Below are positions 52,901 to 59,884 of a DNA stretch of 64,000 bases, one piece after another. Source of the stretch: Ricordea florida. Lineage: Eukaryota; Cnidaria; Anthozoa; Corallimorpharia; Ricordeidae. The stretch covers positions 28,092,839-28,156,838 of the forward strand of contig OX453281.1 in NCBI GenBank assembly GCA_949710005.1, in the 5' to 3' direction. A model generated the notes under the pieces. It was given only the letters and a program-made list of their open reading frames with translations. It made no database searches and was not told where the DNA came from. The position numbers and the translations under genes were made by a program. Positions within the stretch are counted from its first letter, which is position 1. The number at the start of each line of letters is the position of its first letter.

Positions 52901-54432
52901 TGTTTTGTGCAGTCTTTTTTCTCACATTTCTGTTTTTTCTTGCACTCTTTTTTCATACAGCCGCAATTCTTACATTTTTCTTCTTTCTTGCAATAACATT
53001 TGTCACTCAATCTCGCGGTATATATTTCATCAGCTTCTTCGTCATATTTCAATACATTAACTGGATATGGGTTTTGTTTTTCAAACTTGGCAAAATCTTT
53101 TAATTTCATTGCGCCCTCTATACCAGAAAAGTTTAATTTTTTGCAATTTTTAAGCAATTCATTATTTACCCTCTCTCTATGATGTTTTCTTGGAAACACC
53201 GCCTCAGCTAATGAAAGTTGGCCGCAATCTTCGCACTTATTTTGTATATTAATAGTAGCTTTTTTTGCCGCTAATCTTTCTGGAGTAGGTATATATGAAC
53301 TCCCAGAAATAACTGTGTAAGGCGCGATTCCGACGTCAAATCTTGCAACTGAATCAAATTGAAAAACCCCAGAATCTGTATTTTCTTGAAATCTTTCAAC
53401 CTCAAAGAATATATCTTTAATTATATCATCATATTCTTTTGACAAATCGCTTGCCTCTGTAATTATTTTTGGTTTGGCGCCAAAGTATTTTTCAACCTCT
53501 TCTGTTATTTGGTTATTTTGCAAAGGTGATTTTACAAACTTGGATGATAGTATAACCTTAACCTTTTTTGGTTTCTTATCCTTATTAATAATATCTATAA
53601 CCTTTGGTTTTATTTTCCTCATGAATTCTCCAATAGTATATCCTTTTTTCCCATCTATGTTGTGTTGCTTCAAATAGCCATTTTTGAATTTTCTCGTAGT
53701 TTCTTTGATAATTAATTCTTCTTCTTTCAGCCTTTTTGTTTTTGGCCTTGCTCCCTCCTTCTCGTAATCTCTTTTTGATTTTGACCGGTTTGGCTTATTT
53801 TTGGGTTCATTCGCTTTTTTGTATCTATCTATAAAATTTTTAGCTAATTCCTCTGTTTTATTTTTTACTTTTTCTGGGATATATGGTTTCACAAAATCCC
53901 AAAACTTGTTTAGTACATTTCCCAAAAAGGGAGTATTTTTAACTGATTCATTTTTTATTACTTGTTTTTTGGGTTTTGTTGGAATGGGAGGTGGTGGGCG
54001 CGTTGGTTTGGGCGGAGAAGGTCTTTTTGGATTATATTTATTAATATTTATTCTAGGTTGGTTTGGTGGCGGTGTTCCGGGAGGGGTCGTTGGTATAAAT
54101 CTTTCTGGCGAACCTGGCGGCGTGCCTGGAATTTGAATTGGTCGAGGAATATTTAGAGGCGGTAAATTCGGTCTGTTTCTTGATCTTATTTGCGGTATTG
54201 GAAGAGGAGGTTGCGGTTGATTCGCTCTTCTCCTCGGCATATTATCAATTGTTCTAAAAATTTCTGTTCTATTATCTATGATTTGTTGAATATTATTAAT
54301 TACTTCTGGTATAATTCCCAATGCTATCACTTTATCCTCTTTAGTAGTCATTTCTGATCTACCCGGAATTTTATAAAATGTGAGCAATTTGGTTAATTGC
54401 TTAAAATTCAATTCTCTTCTTAACCGATCCAT
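49861..54432 (-). CDS. polB: Protein-primed type family B DNA polymerase, 1,523 aa
   Basis: The start is the ATG in the terminal repeat (MDRLRREL). Order (approximate residues): SAP-like helix pair (1-40), Pro/Arg-rich region with NLS-like tracts (65-240), conserved Polinton N-terminal domain (290-475), a Cys/Lys cluster (480-535), zinc finger HFCLRCFNSF (570-590), exonuclease Exo I YVDFEG (630), an HNH-like finger CHIC...DHCHLTGKYRGAAHN (740-785), HNLSGYDSHLF (790), Exo III region YLKIDVLQLADVF (1010), motif A YLDANNLYGAAM (1110), motif B KLMNNSVFGKT (1245), and motif C MTDTDSLVY (1342). It is longer than most Polinton polymerases (about 1,100-1,300) because of the Pro-rich and Cys-rich parts. 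It would replicate the linear genome from its ends. Confidence 0.92.
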   Translation of the reverse strand: MDRLRRELNFKQLTKLLTFYKIPGRSEMTTKEDKVIALGIIPEVINNIQQIIDNRTEIFRTIDNMPRRRANQPQPPLPIPQIRSRNRPNLPPLNIPRPIQIPGTPPGSPERFIPTTPPGTPPPNQPRININKYNPKRPSPPKPTRPPPPIPTKPKKQVIKNESVKNTPFLGNVLNKFWDFVKPYIPEKVKNKTEELAKNFIDRYKKANEPKNKPNRSKSKRDYEKEGARPKTKRLKEEELIIKETTRKFKNGYLKQHNIDGKKGYTIGEFMRKIKPKVIDIINKDKKPKKVKVILSSKFVKSPLQNNQITEEVEKYFGAKPKIITEASDLSKEYDDIIKDIFFEVERFQENTDSGVFQFDSVARFDVGIAPYTVISGSSYIPTPERLAAKKATINIQNKCEDCGQLSLAEAVFPRKHHRERVNNELLKNCKKLNFSGIEGAMKLKDFAKFEKQNPYPVNVLKYDEEADEIYTARLSDKCYCKKEEKCKNCGCMKKECKKKQKCEKKDCTKHECEECGCKKCDCNNHECKLCDCKFITLLLINNGEKHHYILVNNVSRLLSSENDKNKHKKHFCLRCFNSFYDQRILQEHKEYCDSHGEVKIKMPRNEDGSPKFIYFKNFKNKMRAPFVVYVDFEGRLIPIHTCSPSEIKSFTKNYQMHKASGFCYYIKCFDESILPKDFKICVNYTAKSDDEDVSQIFTEYLERDVRKIFELIEEKKENFKVYDKKNMTEMDKKDYENATHCHICEREFSESEEEDFKKVIDHCHLTGKYRGAAHNICNLKYVIPKFVPVVIHNLSGYDSHLFIKNLGKTKGEMSCLANTDEKYISFSKKILINYDCGHDCDCDEDEDDSEKPITRTIRFIDSYKFMPYSLCALVDNLTKCEKCESCKPGKCLKRYIKDGKIITFNGVGNCDQCKNCKLLGSMCFSPIDKNMTEIKKHFAGEKLKLLLRKGVFPYDYFDRIDKLNETQLPPKEAFFSKLNNQDISDEDYEHAKKVWETFGMKTMSDYHDLYLKIDVLQLADVFEKFRDVCINNYSLDPAHYFTSPGLSWDAKLKLTKVSLELFTDVNMLLFIEKGIRGGTSQISKRYAKANNPYMTDFEINQLISYIIYLDANNLYGAAMSKKLPKRGFKWIPNEELENWRDIPCVVEVDLEYPKNLHDSHKDLPLAPERLTVNKVKKLIPNLFDKKRYVVHHETLKFYEKQGLKITKIYKGIKFQESEWLQVYIDRNTELRKYAKNDFEKDFFKLMNNSVFGKTMENMRKRIDVRLVNNIESAKKLIRKPNFNHFTIFSEDLAAINMKKTEIRFNKPVYVGFSILDLSKQIMYDFHYNYIKEKYGEKAELLMTDTDSLVYNIETEDFYEDISQDVREKFDTSNYPKNHKSGIWDETNKKVIGKFKDEFGGSIPTEFVGLGAKQYALLMDNGKEIKKNKGTKKLVIKKTISFNDFKNCLNTKEPQMRSQNLIGSKLHNIYTKTVNKKALSAYDDKRIIQKDGIHTLPYGHYRASPSPAELDLTKTELGGNSVS
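49899..49933. repeat. GC-rich palindromic unit at the integrase/PolB overlap
   Basis: GATCCAGCTCTGCCGGGG plus AGGGCGAAGCCCGAT encodes the last residues of the integrase on one strand and RASPSPAELD of PolB on the other. A related unit lies at 59098-59136 with the central hairpin flipped (ATCGGGCGAAGCCCTCCCCAGCT). Confidence 0.7.
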
Positions 54433-54913
54433 AATTACTTTTGTAGAAAATATCAAATCTTTAAGCCCTTTTTCAAATTTTTAATCCGCCTGTCCTAGAA
54501 ATATTGCGCAACAAATCTCTGATTAAATTCCTGTGTCTCAGCGCCGTCGGCTTGTTAACGGCTTCACCGGAATTTGCAGAAGCTTGGCCTCAGGTCCTGA
54601 GACACCCTCCGCCCTCTTCCGCTCACTCCGCCTGTCGGCCCCTCTTGACGAGCGGGCTTGGCTGAAACTTTGCAGAGACTTGTGGAAACTTGGTTACAAC
54701 TTCAACAATGCCTAGCAACGGCTTTATGAAGACTTTGTGAAGGCTTGAGGGTTTGACTAGGTCTTTTGGGTCTTTGGTATTTCGACAAGTATTTGTTGGC
54801 TTTTATGCTGTTGGTTAAATTCCTGATCAAATTTGAAAAACCAATTTAGCTTATAAGCTAGAAAATCCTTGTCAAAATTCCTGTGTCCCAAACCCTCAGT
54901 TTTCTCCCTCTCT
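54418..54913 (-). repeat. Right terminal inverted repeat (496 bp)
   Basis: Inverse of 38722-39217. Its inner end carries the TTAAAGATTT box and the first codons of PolB, so the two repeats drive inward transcription of PolB and of the SAP/Cys-His gene from the same promoter sequence. Confidence 0.95.
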
Positions 54914-54918
54914 GCTTG
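54914..54918. other. Right target-site duplication GCTTG
   Basis: Matches 38717-38721 and is followed by AATTAACATTT. Confidence 0.85.
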
Positions 54919-55079
54919 AATTAACATTTCATTTGTGGGAAATAGGCCAGGTTTCTAGATTGCAATATTATCAGGGGGGGGGGGGGGTCCTTGAACTCTA
55001 AGGTAAAACTGACCCATTGTGAAAAGGCTATGAAACTTGTTGTCTATACGTAATATTATTGAAACCTTTCAATCAGAGA

Positions 55080-55116
<37 letters not shown>

Positions 55117-55400
55117 GAGCAAAGAGAAATACTACTCAGAAGTAAGTTATAACATTTGCTTTATTTTCAAAAGAGAGTAGTAATTCACTGATACGGGGAC
55201 AAAATATTTAATAAAAAAATTGTTCAAGGATTTATCAGAAAATTAAACAGAGATTTTTTTCCCGTTTACAAAAGTATCCGCAAATCCGCAAAAAATAACC
55301 AAAGATTTATCAGAAAATTAAACAGAGATTTTTACCAAGAAAGAAAATAAAATTTTGAATTTTTAATATTAATTTAAAGACATAACTTACGAAAGTATAA
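54919..55400. other. Spacer between the two elements; possible terminus of element 2
   Basis: It holds a run of about 14 G (54975-54988), a TA dinucleotide tract (about 55090-55117) and a direct repeat of about 33 bp (55225-55260 and 55299-55333; core GATTTATCAGAAAATTAAAC) 74 bp apart. The last part contains ATTTAAAGACATAAC about 20 bases before the first gene of element 2. The end of element 2 must lie here, but its other end is outside the window, so the terminal repeat cannot be drawn. Confidence 0.45.
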
Positions 55401-55793
55401 ATGGAAAAGTTAAAAAGATTAAAATTTGTGGAATTAAAAAAAATTTCAAAAGAGTTGAAAATTAAAGGGCGATCTAGAATGCGTAAAGAAGATTTTATTA
55501 AAGAGTTAAAAAATTTTACATATGAGGAGATTATTAAATTAATACCAAAAGATACTATAAATAATAAAAATAATTATAATTATATTTGTATTCATGGAAA
55601 GTGTAAATATTTTTGTAGAGAGTGTGGAGGTACACAAATATGTGAACATAATAAAATTAAGTCATACTGTAAAGAATGTAAAGGTTCTCAAATATGTGAA
55701 CACAAATTACAAAGGTATATATGTAAAGAGTGTAAAGGTAAAGGAATATGTAAACACAATAAACAGAAGAGGCAATGTAAAGAATGTTGTTAA
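55401..55793 (+). CDS. SAP-domain protein with Cys/His repeats (element 2), 130 aa
   Basis: Residues 1-45 (FVELKKISKELKIKGRSRMR) form the SAP-like domain. Residues about 65-130 have three to four C-x2-C-x5-C-x-H repeats (CKECKGSQICEHKLQRYICK). It is one or two repeats shorter than the homolog at 39203-39658, and outside the motif positions the sequences differ widely. It is the first gene at the left end, as in element 1. TTTAAAGACATAAC precedes the ATG. Confidence 0.7.
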   Translation: MEKLKRLKFVELKKISKELKIKGRSRMRKEDFIKELKNFTYEEIIKLIPKDTINNKNNYNYICIHGKCKYFCRECGGTQICEHNKIKSYCKECKGSQICEHKLQRYICKECKGKGICKHNKQKRQCKECC

Positions 55794-55857
55794 ACATAAC
55801 AAAAAAAATGAATTTTTTAATGTTAATTTAAAGATAAAAAAATAGTATTAAGAATAA

Positions 55858-56346
55858 ATGGAGAATAATAGTATTAAATTTAAATATATTAATGAAAAAG
55901 GGTTTTGTTTGCATGAATTTATGGATTCAATAAATGAAGATTTGTTAAAAAAGATCTCAAAAAATCGTGGTTTTATTATTGAAAAAGATGGAGATTATTG
56001 TTTTTGCAAAATTTATTTTCAAAAGAATAATATTATTCGTTGTAGTAATGAATTTATTTTATATTTTGATTTGGGTTTGGTGTATGATGAAGATTTGTTT
56101 GATAAAATAATTTATTATAGAGGTGATGAAGATGATGATTATTATGATGATATTAATGGTTTAATTGTTGATTCATTTGTAATCGAAATAAAAATAGATA
56201 AACATAAGGTATTACATAAAAAGAAATTCTACAAAGATTTTTATGATGAACTAATGTTTGTAGCATGGAATCCGGATAGGTTTATGGATTGGTGTCTTGA
56301 TTTTGAGGAGTTAAGGGATTTGAAAGAACGTTGGGGGAAAAATTAA
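55858..56346 (+). CDS. WCLD-motif protein (element 2), 162 aa
   Basis: An acidic protein (GDEDDDYYDDINGL) with the C-terminal signature ELMFVAWNPDRFMDWCLDFE, as in the 202-aa protein of element 1. The N-terminal start also aligns (LHEFMDSINEDLLKKISKNR against CDFIEEIKEDLLKNLVKNRE). The middle differs in length and sequence. ATTTAAAGATA lies about 26 bases before the ATG, and a perfect hairpin follows the stop. Confidence 0.65.
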   Translation: MENNSIKFKYINEKGFCLHEFMDSINEDLLKKISKNRGFIIEKDGDYCFCKIYFQKNNIIRCSNEFILYFDLGLVYDEDLFDKIIYYRGDEDDDYYDDINGLIVDSFVIEIKIDKHKVLHKKKFYKDFYDELMFVAWNPDRFMDWCLDFEELRDLKERWGKN

Positions 56347-56376
56347 GTTATATAACGCAAGTAAGTGTTATATAAC
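56347..56376 (+). terminator. 3' hairpin between convergent genes (element 2)
   Basis: GTTATATAAC occurs twice, ten bases apart. Since this decamer is itself palindromic, the pair forms a perfect stem. It starts at the stop codon of the WCLD gene, in the same position as 40360-40389 in element 1. Confidence 0.65.
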
Positions 56377-56380
56377 AAAA

Positions 56381-56403
56381 GACCTGAAGGACCAGCTACG
56401 CGG
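56381..56403. repeat. GC-rich insert GACCAGCTACGC family, copy 1
   Basis: GACCTGAAGGACCAGCTACGCGGAAAT stands between the hairpin and the 211-aa stop. Element 1 has no such bases here. The GACCAGCTACGC.GAAAT core recurs at 63014-63030. Confidence 0.6.
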
Positions 56404-56407
56404 AAAT

Positions 56408-57043
56408 TTATCTAAATCTTAAACTAAAAGTTATGGGGGAACCCTTCAGATCGAGTTTTTTCCATTCATTATCTAAAATGGTTAAATCGAAGTGGTTTAT
56501 AAGACTCTCATATTTTCGAACTGGAATTGTTGGATAATCCTTTGAGGGTATGTTTGCAAGTAGGTGTGATGGTGAGAGTTTCACAAGTTCTCCATATTTG
56601 GTTTTATTCATATATGAAGACTTATTATCAACTATACTACACATAAGTCTCAGCGGTTCTCTAATCTGTATATTTATGGGGTATAATTCACCAGGATTTA
56701 TGACTTCAGGCAACCCTAAACCAATAGAAAACCCTCTAGTAAGTTTAATGTTGAAGTTCTTATTTGAATATAGATAGTCAACAGTATCAGTCTCAATTAT
56801 TGTTATCTTTTCCCTATCAGTATCTTTAAGAAAGATCGATTGAATATCACGCAACGAATATGTACCCGGTTGAAATATTATGAAGCCTCGATTCTTATCA
56901 TTGAACAATATCTGTTGATCCTTGAAATTAATCAATCTTTTGGTTTGTATATTACAATCCAGGAGCTGTATCTCTCGAAGATTTTTAAGTGGAGGATCTA
57001 AATAAATCCTGGTTTCAGACTCATACATGGTAATACTCAACAT
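56408..57043 (-). CDS. Candidate minor capsid protein (element 2), 211 aa
   Basis: Same length as 40398-41033, and conserved throughout, with matching ends (YESETRIYLDPPLKNLREIQ; LKGSPITFSLRFR). The uninterrupted frame and conserved length argue for purifying selection. A jelly-roll fold and virion role are inferred. The upstream box TTTAAAGATG is followed directly by a 109-bp GC-rich insert. Confidence 0.45.
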   Translation of the reverse strand: MLSITMYESETRIYLDPPLKNLREIQLLDCNIQTKRLINFKDQQILFNDKNRGFIIFQPGTYSLRDIQSIFLKDTDREKITIIETDTVDYLYSNKNFNIKLTRGFSIGLGLPEVINPGELYPINIQIREPLRLMCSIVDNKSSYMNKTKYGELVKLSPSHLLANIPSKDYPTIPVRKYESLINHFDLTILDNEWKKLDLKGSPITFSLRFR

Positions 57044-57075
57044 TTTGTTTTGATTACATCATATTCATCTTTAAA

Positions 57076-57184
57076 TCGAGCTTTGCTCCCCTTTGGGGTT
57101 CCAGCTCGGGCGAGACCCTCCGGGCCGCGAAGCAAGCCCGGGAGACCTCCGGTCCCGACCAGCGAATCGACCGGCTACGCCGTA
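57076..57184. repeat. 109-bp GC-rich composite palindromic insert
   Basis: It splits the promoter region that is continuous in element 1 (CTTTAGATTTATATAATC). It contains CCCCTTTGGGG, AGCTCGGGCGAGACC, GGGCCGCGAAGCAAGCCC and CCCGGGAGACC modules. Its first 34 bases with flank (57073-57106) are identical to 59751-59784. Confidence 0.75.
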
Positions 57185-57402
57185 ATTTCTATAATCAAAA
57201 CATTAACAAAAAAAAAAATTTGCATTGACGTAATCGCATTCCTGAGCGACGTTAGAAACCGACCTTTTTAAAGTAAACATAAAATCTACTTTTCGATTTC
57301 AAATCCACTTTACATTTTGCTTGTTGCTATGTCGTAAAAGTATGCAATCTATTGTTCTACACGTGAACACTAATCCAAAAAACAATGATAATCACGTGAA
57401 AT

Positions 57403-58992
57403 TTACCGAAATAGATACCACGCCAACCCTCCACTGATAATTATAAATGTTAATATACGCACTTCATGCTCGCTTCGTGCATTGGTTTCATGTTGCGTGG
57501 TCACGTCAGACTTTTTATTTTGCGTTGGGGGGATTTTTGGTTTTGGATTTGTCTCAACTATTGAATGAGGTAACTTTCGGCTTTGCCGACCCCGATCTTC
57601 GATCGGTTTTACCTTTGAAGATCCCATGTTATGACTTATTCCAACCGGTTTTGATTCCGTGTTTAGCGAATTATTCACCCCAAATTTCATATCACCAGTC
57701 GCTTTCATAAGTTTGTTGTTAAAACCAGTCACGCTTTCAGTGTTGATTATCATATTACTTGGCATTAGCCACACACCAGGAGCAATAGCTAAATCAAGCC
57801 GTAATTTCGCTTCTTGTACAGCTAATTGATATCTTTGGATGGAATTGGAAATGTCATTCTCGATCACACTACTTTCAAATAAAGCTAAGAATTCTTGTTG
57901 TGTCTCAATCGCTCCACCGCCATTACCATAAATTGAATTTCTTGTGTTAACTTGTGCTCCCAATATACAGTAAACAAAAGCTTCAGCAGATCTATTCAAT
58001 CTACCAAGTCCAGCTTTAGTGAGCCCATGACCACTTGTTGGGATAAACCAAGCATATTTGAAATCAGCAAAGTCATCATTACGGATAAATGAGATTAGGT
58101 CACCCTTTTCTTTTTTACCTCCTTCATCAGCGAATTTACCACCCTCACCGGGCCACTTATCTGCTTCAACATCATAATTCCTTATAATATGTACATTTTG
58201 ATATCCACCTCCTTTTCCATGATATCCTGCACCATAATCAAGGAATATATCTCCCAATCCACCGTTTCTACCACCTTTCCATCTAAAATCAGCCGAAGTA
58301 CTAACCCCAAATTCAGCACACAATCGTTGATATGCTACTTTATTATAGGGATTATTATTTATTACAAAAGGTTGCTCATCAGGTAAGGGAAGACTCAATT
58401 CATATAATATCCTCCTTATTGTGAAATATATATGAAACTTAATGAAACTATTAACTACTTTGGGGTAATTTAGACTTTCAAAAGGACTTATACCACATCC
58501 AGATGTTGCACACCAAACTGCAAAGTTAAGTTGTTGTGGCCAATAATTCATATCAGGAGCGTTTAACCATTTTCTACTTTGTTTTCCAAATTTGAATGTT
58601 ACAACTTGAGATGTAAATATGTTTCTCATCTTTGCTGTGAATTTCTTAGTATTTGAAACGTATATATCTAGAAAGGTTAGCATTTTTGTTACATCAGTTG
58701 TAAAGTCATCAAAGTTAATAGCAGGTATAGGATAAGATTGATTGGTTATGGTTAAACTCTTTGGAAACGAACTAACTTTAACTTTCTTTTCTAAACCTAA
58801 ATCTTCCCATAACAATGTTTTCAAATTAGGAGAAAGATCATCAGCCCATGTTTTTCCAGTAGGATCATCATTTGACATGATTGTTGTTCCATTAACTTTC
58901 CACTTAATATATCCTCCATATGAATCATTCACAAATGTAAATTTACTTAGATCAGCATTTGGATACCTATTTCTGAAATCTTTTAGTGTCAT
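57403..58992 (-). CDS. Large conserved virion-associated candidate with C-terminal anchor (element 2), 529 aa
   Basis: Collinear with the 512-aa protein of element 1 over the first about 430 residues (QQLNFAVWCATSGCGISPFE identical; AWFIPTSGHG.TKAGLGRLN). The linker after about residue 440 is longer and unrelated. Part of it (PIEDRGRQSRKL) is encoded by a GC-rich hairpin module, and NARSEHEV by another. The C-terminal membrane segment (ILTFIIISGGLAWYLFR) is retained. The conserved body and anchor with a freely evolving linker suggest a tethered structural protein. Confidence 0.6.
   Translation of the reverse strand: MTLKDFRNRYPNADLSKFTFVNDSYGGYIKWKVNGTTIMSNDDPTGKTWADDLSPNLKTLLWEDLGLEKKVKVSSFPKSLTITNQSYPIPAINFDDFTTDVTKMLTFLDIYVSNTKKFTAKMRNIFTSQVVTFKFGKQSRKWLNAPDMNYWPQQLNFAVWCATSGCGISPFESLNYPKVVNSFIKFHIYFTIRRILYELSLPLPDEQPFVINNNPYNKVAYQRLCAEFGVSTSADFRWKGGRNGGLGDIFLDYGAGYHGKGGGYQNVHIIRNYDVEADKWPGEGGKFADEGGKKEKGDLISFIRNDDFADFKYAWFIPTSGHGLTKAGLGRLNRSAEAFVYCILGAQVNTRNSIYGNGGGAIETQQEFLALFESSVIENDISNSIQRYQLAVQEAKLRLDLAIAPGVWLMPSNMIINTESVTGFNNKLMKATGDMKFGVNNSLNTESKPVGISHNMGSSKVKPIEDRGRQSRKLPHSIVETNPKPKIPPTQNKKSDVTTQHETNARSEHEVRILTFIIISGGLAWYLFR
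57461..57606. repeat. GC-rich hairpin modules in frame in the 529-aa linker
   Basis: TTCATGCTCGCTTCGTGCAT at 57463 and CGGCTTTGCCG followed by CCGATCTTCGATCGG at 57578-57606 are short hairpins inside the coding linker, absent from the element 1 homolog. Confidence 0.6.
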
Positions 58993-59097
58993 TTTATTAC
59001 TTTTGAATAAGATGAATATGTTTTTAGATCACCTCTTTTCTAATACCTGCAAAACAATTACATCCTACATCAGTTTTCTCATATGAAATTTTTAATG

Positions 59098-59136
59098 AGC
59101 GGGATCGGGCGAAGCCCTCCCCAGCTAAGCTGGAGT
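59098..59136. repeat. GC-rich palindromic unit between the 529-aa and 228-aa genes
   Basis: AGCGGGATCGGGCGAAGCCC then TCCCCAGCTAAGCTGG: two hairpins in a row. It is the same family as 49899-49933 in element 1, with the GGGCGAAGCCC hairpin in the opposite orientation. Confidence 0.7.
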
Positions 59137-59145
59137 GGTTCCTCT

Positions 59146-59832
59146 TCAAGGTTCTCCGACTAGCTCTTTTAATAGATCCGCACGAACTTCTCTTCTTATC
59201 TGCGATATGTTTAAGTTTTTTTCTGTATCTCTCCTAAATTTTTGACGGATTTCTAGTTTTAGTTTTTGAAACTTTTCTAACTCTGCTAAAATTATGGAAA
59301 ATTCTTGATCAGATATAACATTATCTTTCAAAGCCTTTGAAACCAAGTCGTTAATGGTGTTTAATTTTGATTTCGCTATAGAAGCAGTCTGTTCATGTTT
59401 GCTAACTTTATTTGAAAGTCTTTTTGAGGCTGCACCAAATCCAACAGATACTCCACCACAAATTCCACCGACAACACCCAACGGAACACCAATAATAGCC
59501 CCAAAACCGGTAAGAGAAGTTCCAAGTCCACTTGCAGATAGAATAACTGAAATCACACCACTACAAACACTGATTTTTGTAAATATTCCTCTTGCTCTAT
59601 TGTATTTTTTCCTTACATCTTCATAATGTTTAATTTCTTTCTCAAGATTTTGTAATACTTCACTCGATTTTTGCAGTCTGAAATTAACTGGATCAACATT
59701 ATTTTGCAATCGTCCGGAGGACGGGCCCGGTTGAGCCGGAATTTGCGGATAAATCGAGCTTTGCTCCCCTTTGGGGTTCCAGCTTCTCTGGTCGGGACTG
59801 GCTGTGCCATAAATTCTATTGTAGTCTTCCAT
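59146..59832 (-). CDS. Coiled-coil protein with glycine-rich hydrophobic hairpin (element 2), 228 aa
   Basis: From residue about 50 it is nearly identical to the 205-aa protein of element 1 (LQKSSEVLQNLEKEIKHYED; SGLGTSLTGFGAIIGVPLGV). The N-terminus is extended by about 23 residues, because GC-rich palindromic modules are translated in frame (SPDQRSWNPKGEQSS and QPGPSSGRLQ). This shows the modules are tolerated in a disordered tail. TTTAAAGATATCG lies about 25 bases before the ATG. Confidence 0.6.
   Translation of the reverse strand: MEDYNRIYGTASPDQRSWNPKGEQSSIYPQIPAQPGPSSGRLQNNVDPVNFRLQKSSEVLQNLEKEIKHYEDVRKKYNRARGIFTKISVCSGVISVILSASGLGTSLTGFGAIIGVPLGVVGGICGGVSVGFGAASKRLSNKVSKHEQTASIAKSKLNTINDLVSKALKDNVISDQEFSIILAELEKFQKLKLEIRQKFRRDTEKNLNISQIRREVRADLLKELVGEP
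59703..59812. repeat. Two in-frame GC-rich palindromic modules
   Basis: Module 1 is at about 59710-59740 (CGTCCGGAGGACGGGCCCGG). Module 2 is at 59751-59812 and begins with the 34 bases shared with 57073-57106 (CGAGCTTTGCTCCCCTTTGG...). Both interrupt the alignment with element 1 without breaking the frame. Confidence 0.75.
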
Positions 59833-59884
59833 ATTGTATTTTACTGATCAACACGATATCTTTAAATTGATACGAACAGATTTG

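Larger units (their letters stand above)
38722..54913. mobile_element. Complete Polinton/Maverick-type provirus (element 1), 16,192 bp
   Basis: The ends are 5'-AGAGAGGGAG and its complement, inside 496-bp terminal inverted repeats. GCTTG directly flanks both sides (GCTTGA on both sides if the shared A is counted), matching the 5-6 bp duplications and 5'-AG termini known for Polintons. Order left to right: SAP/Cys-His protein (+), WCLD-motif protein (+), 211-aa jelly-roll candidate (-), 512-aa structural candidate (-), 205-aa (-), 405-aa (-), 84-aa (+), 130-aa (-), 72-aa (-), 143-aa (-), 186-aa (-), ATPase (-), capsid (-), 59-aa (-), integrase (+), PolB (-). All frames are intact, so it is either young or conserved. 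No adenovirus-type maturation protease is visible, although most Polintons have one. Confidence 0.9.

Noticed and set aside
38722..54913. Bacterial or phage contamination as the origin of the element
   Set aside because: The target duplication, Polinton-type PolB and DDE integrase, and absence of ribosome-binding sites point to a eukaryotic integrated element.
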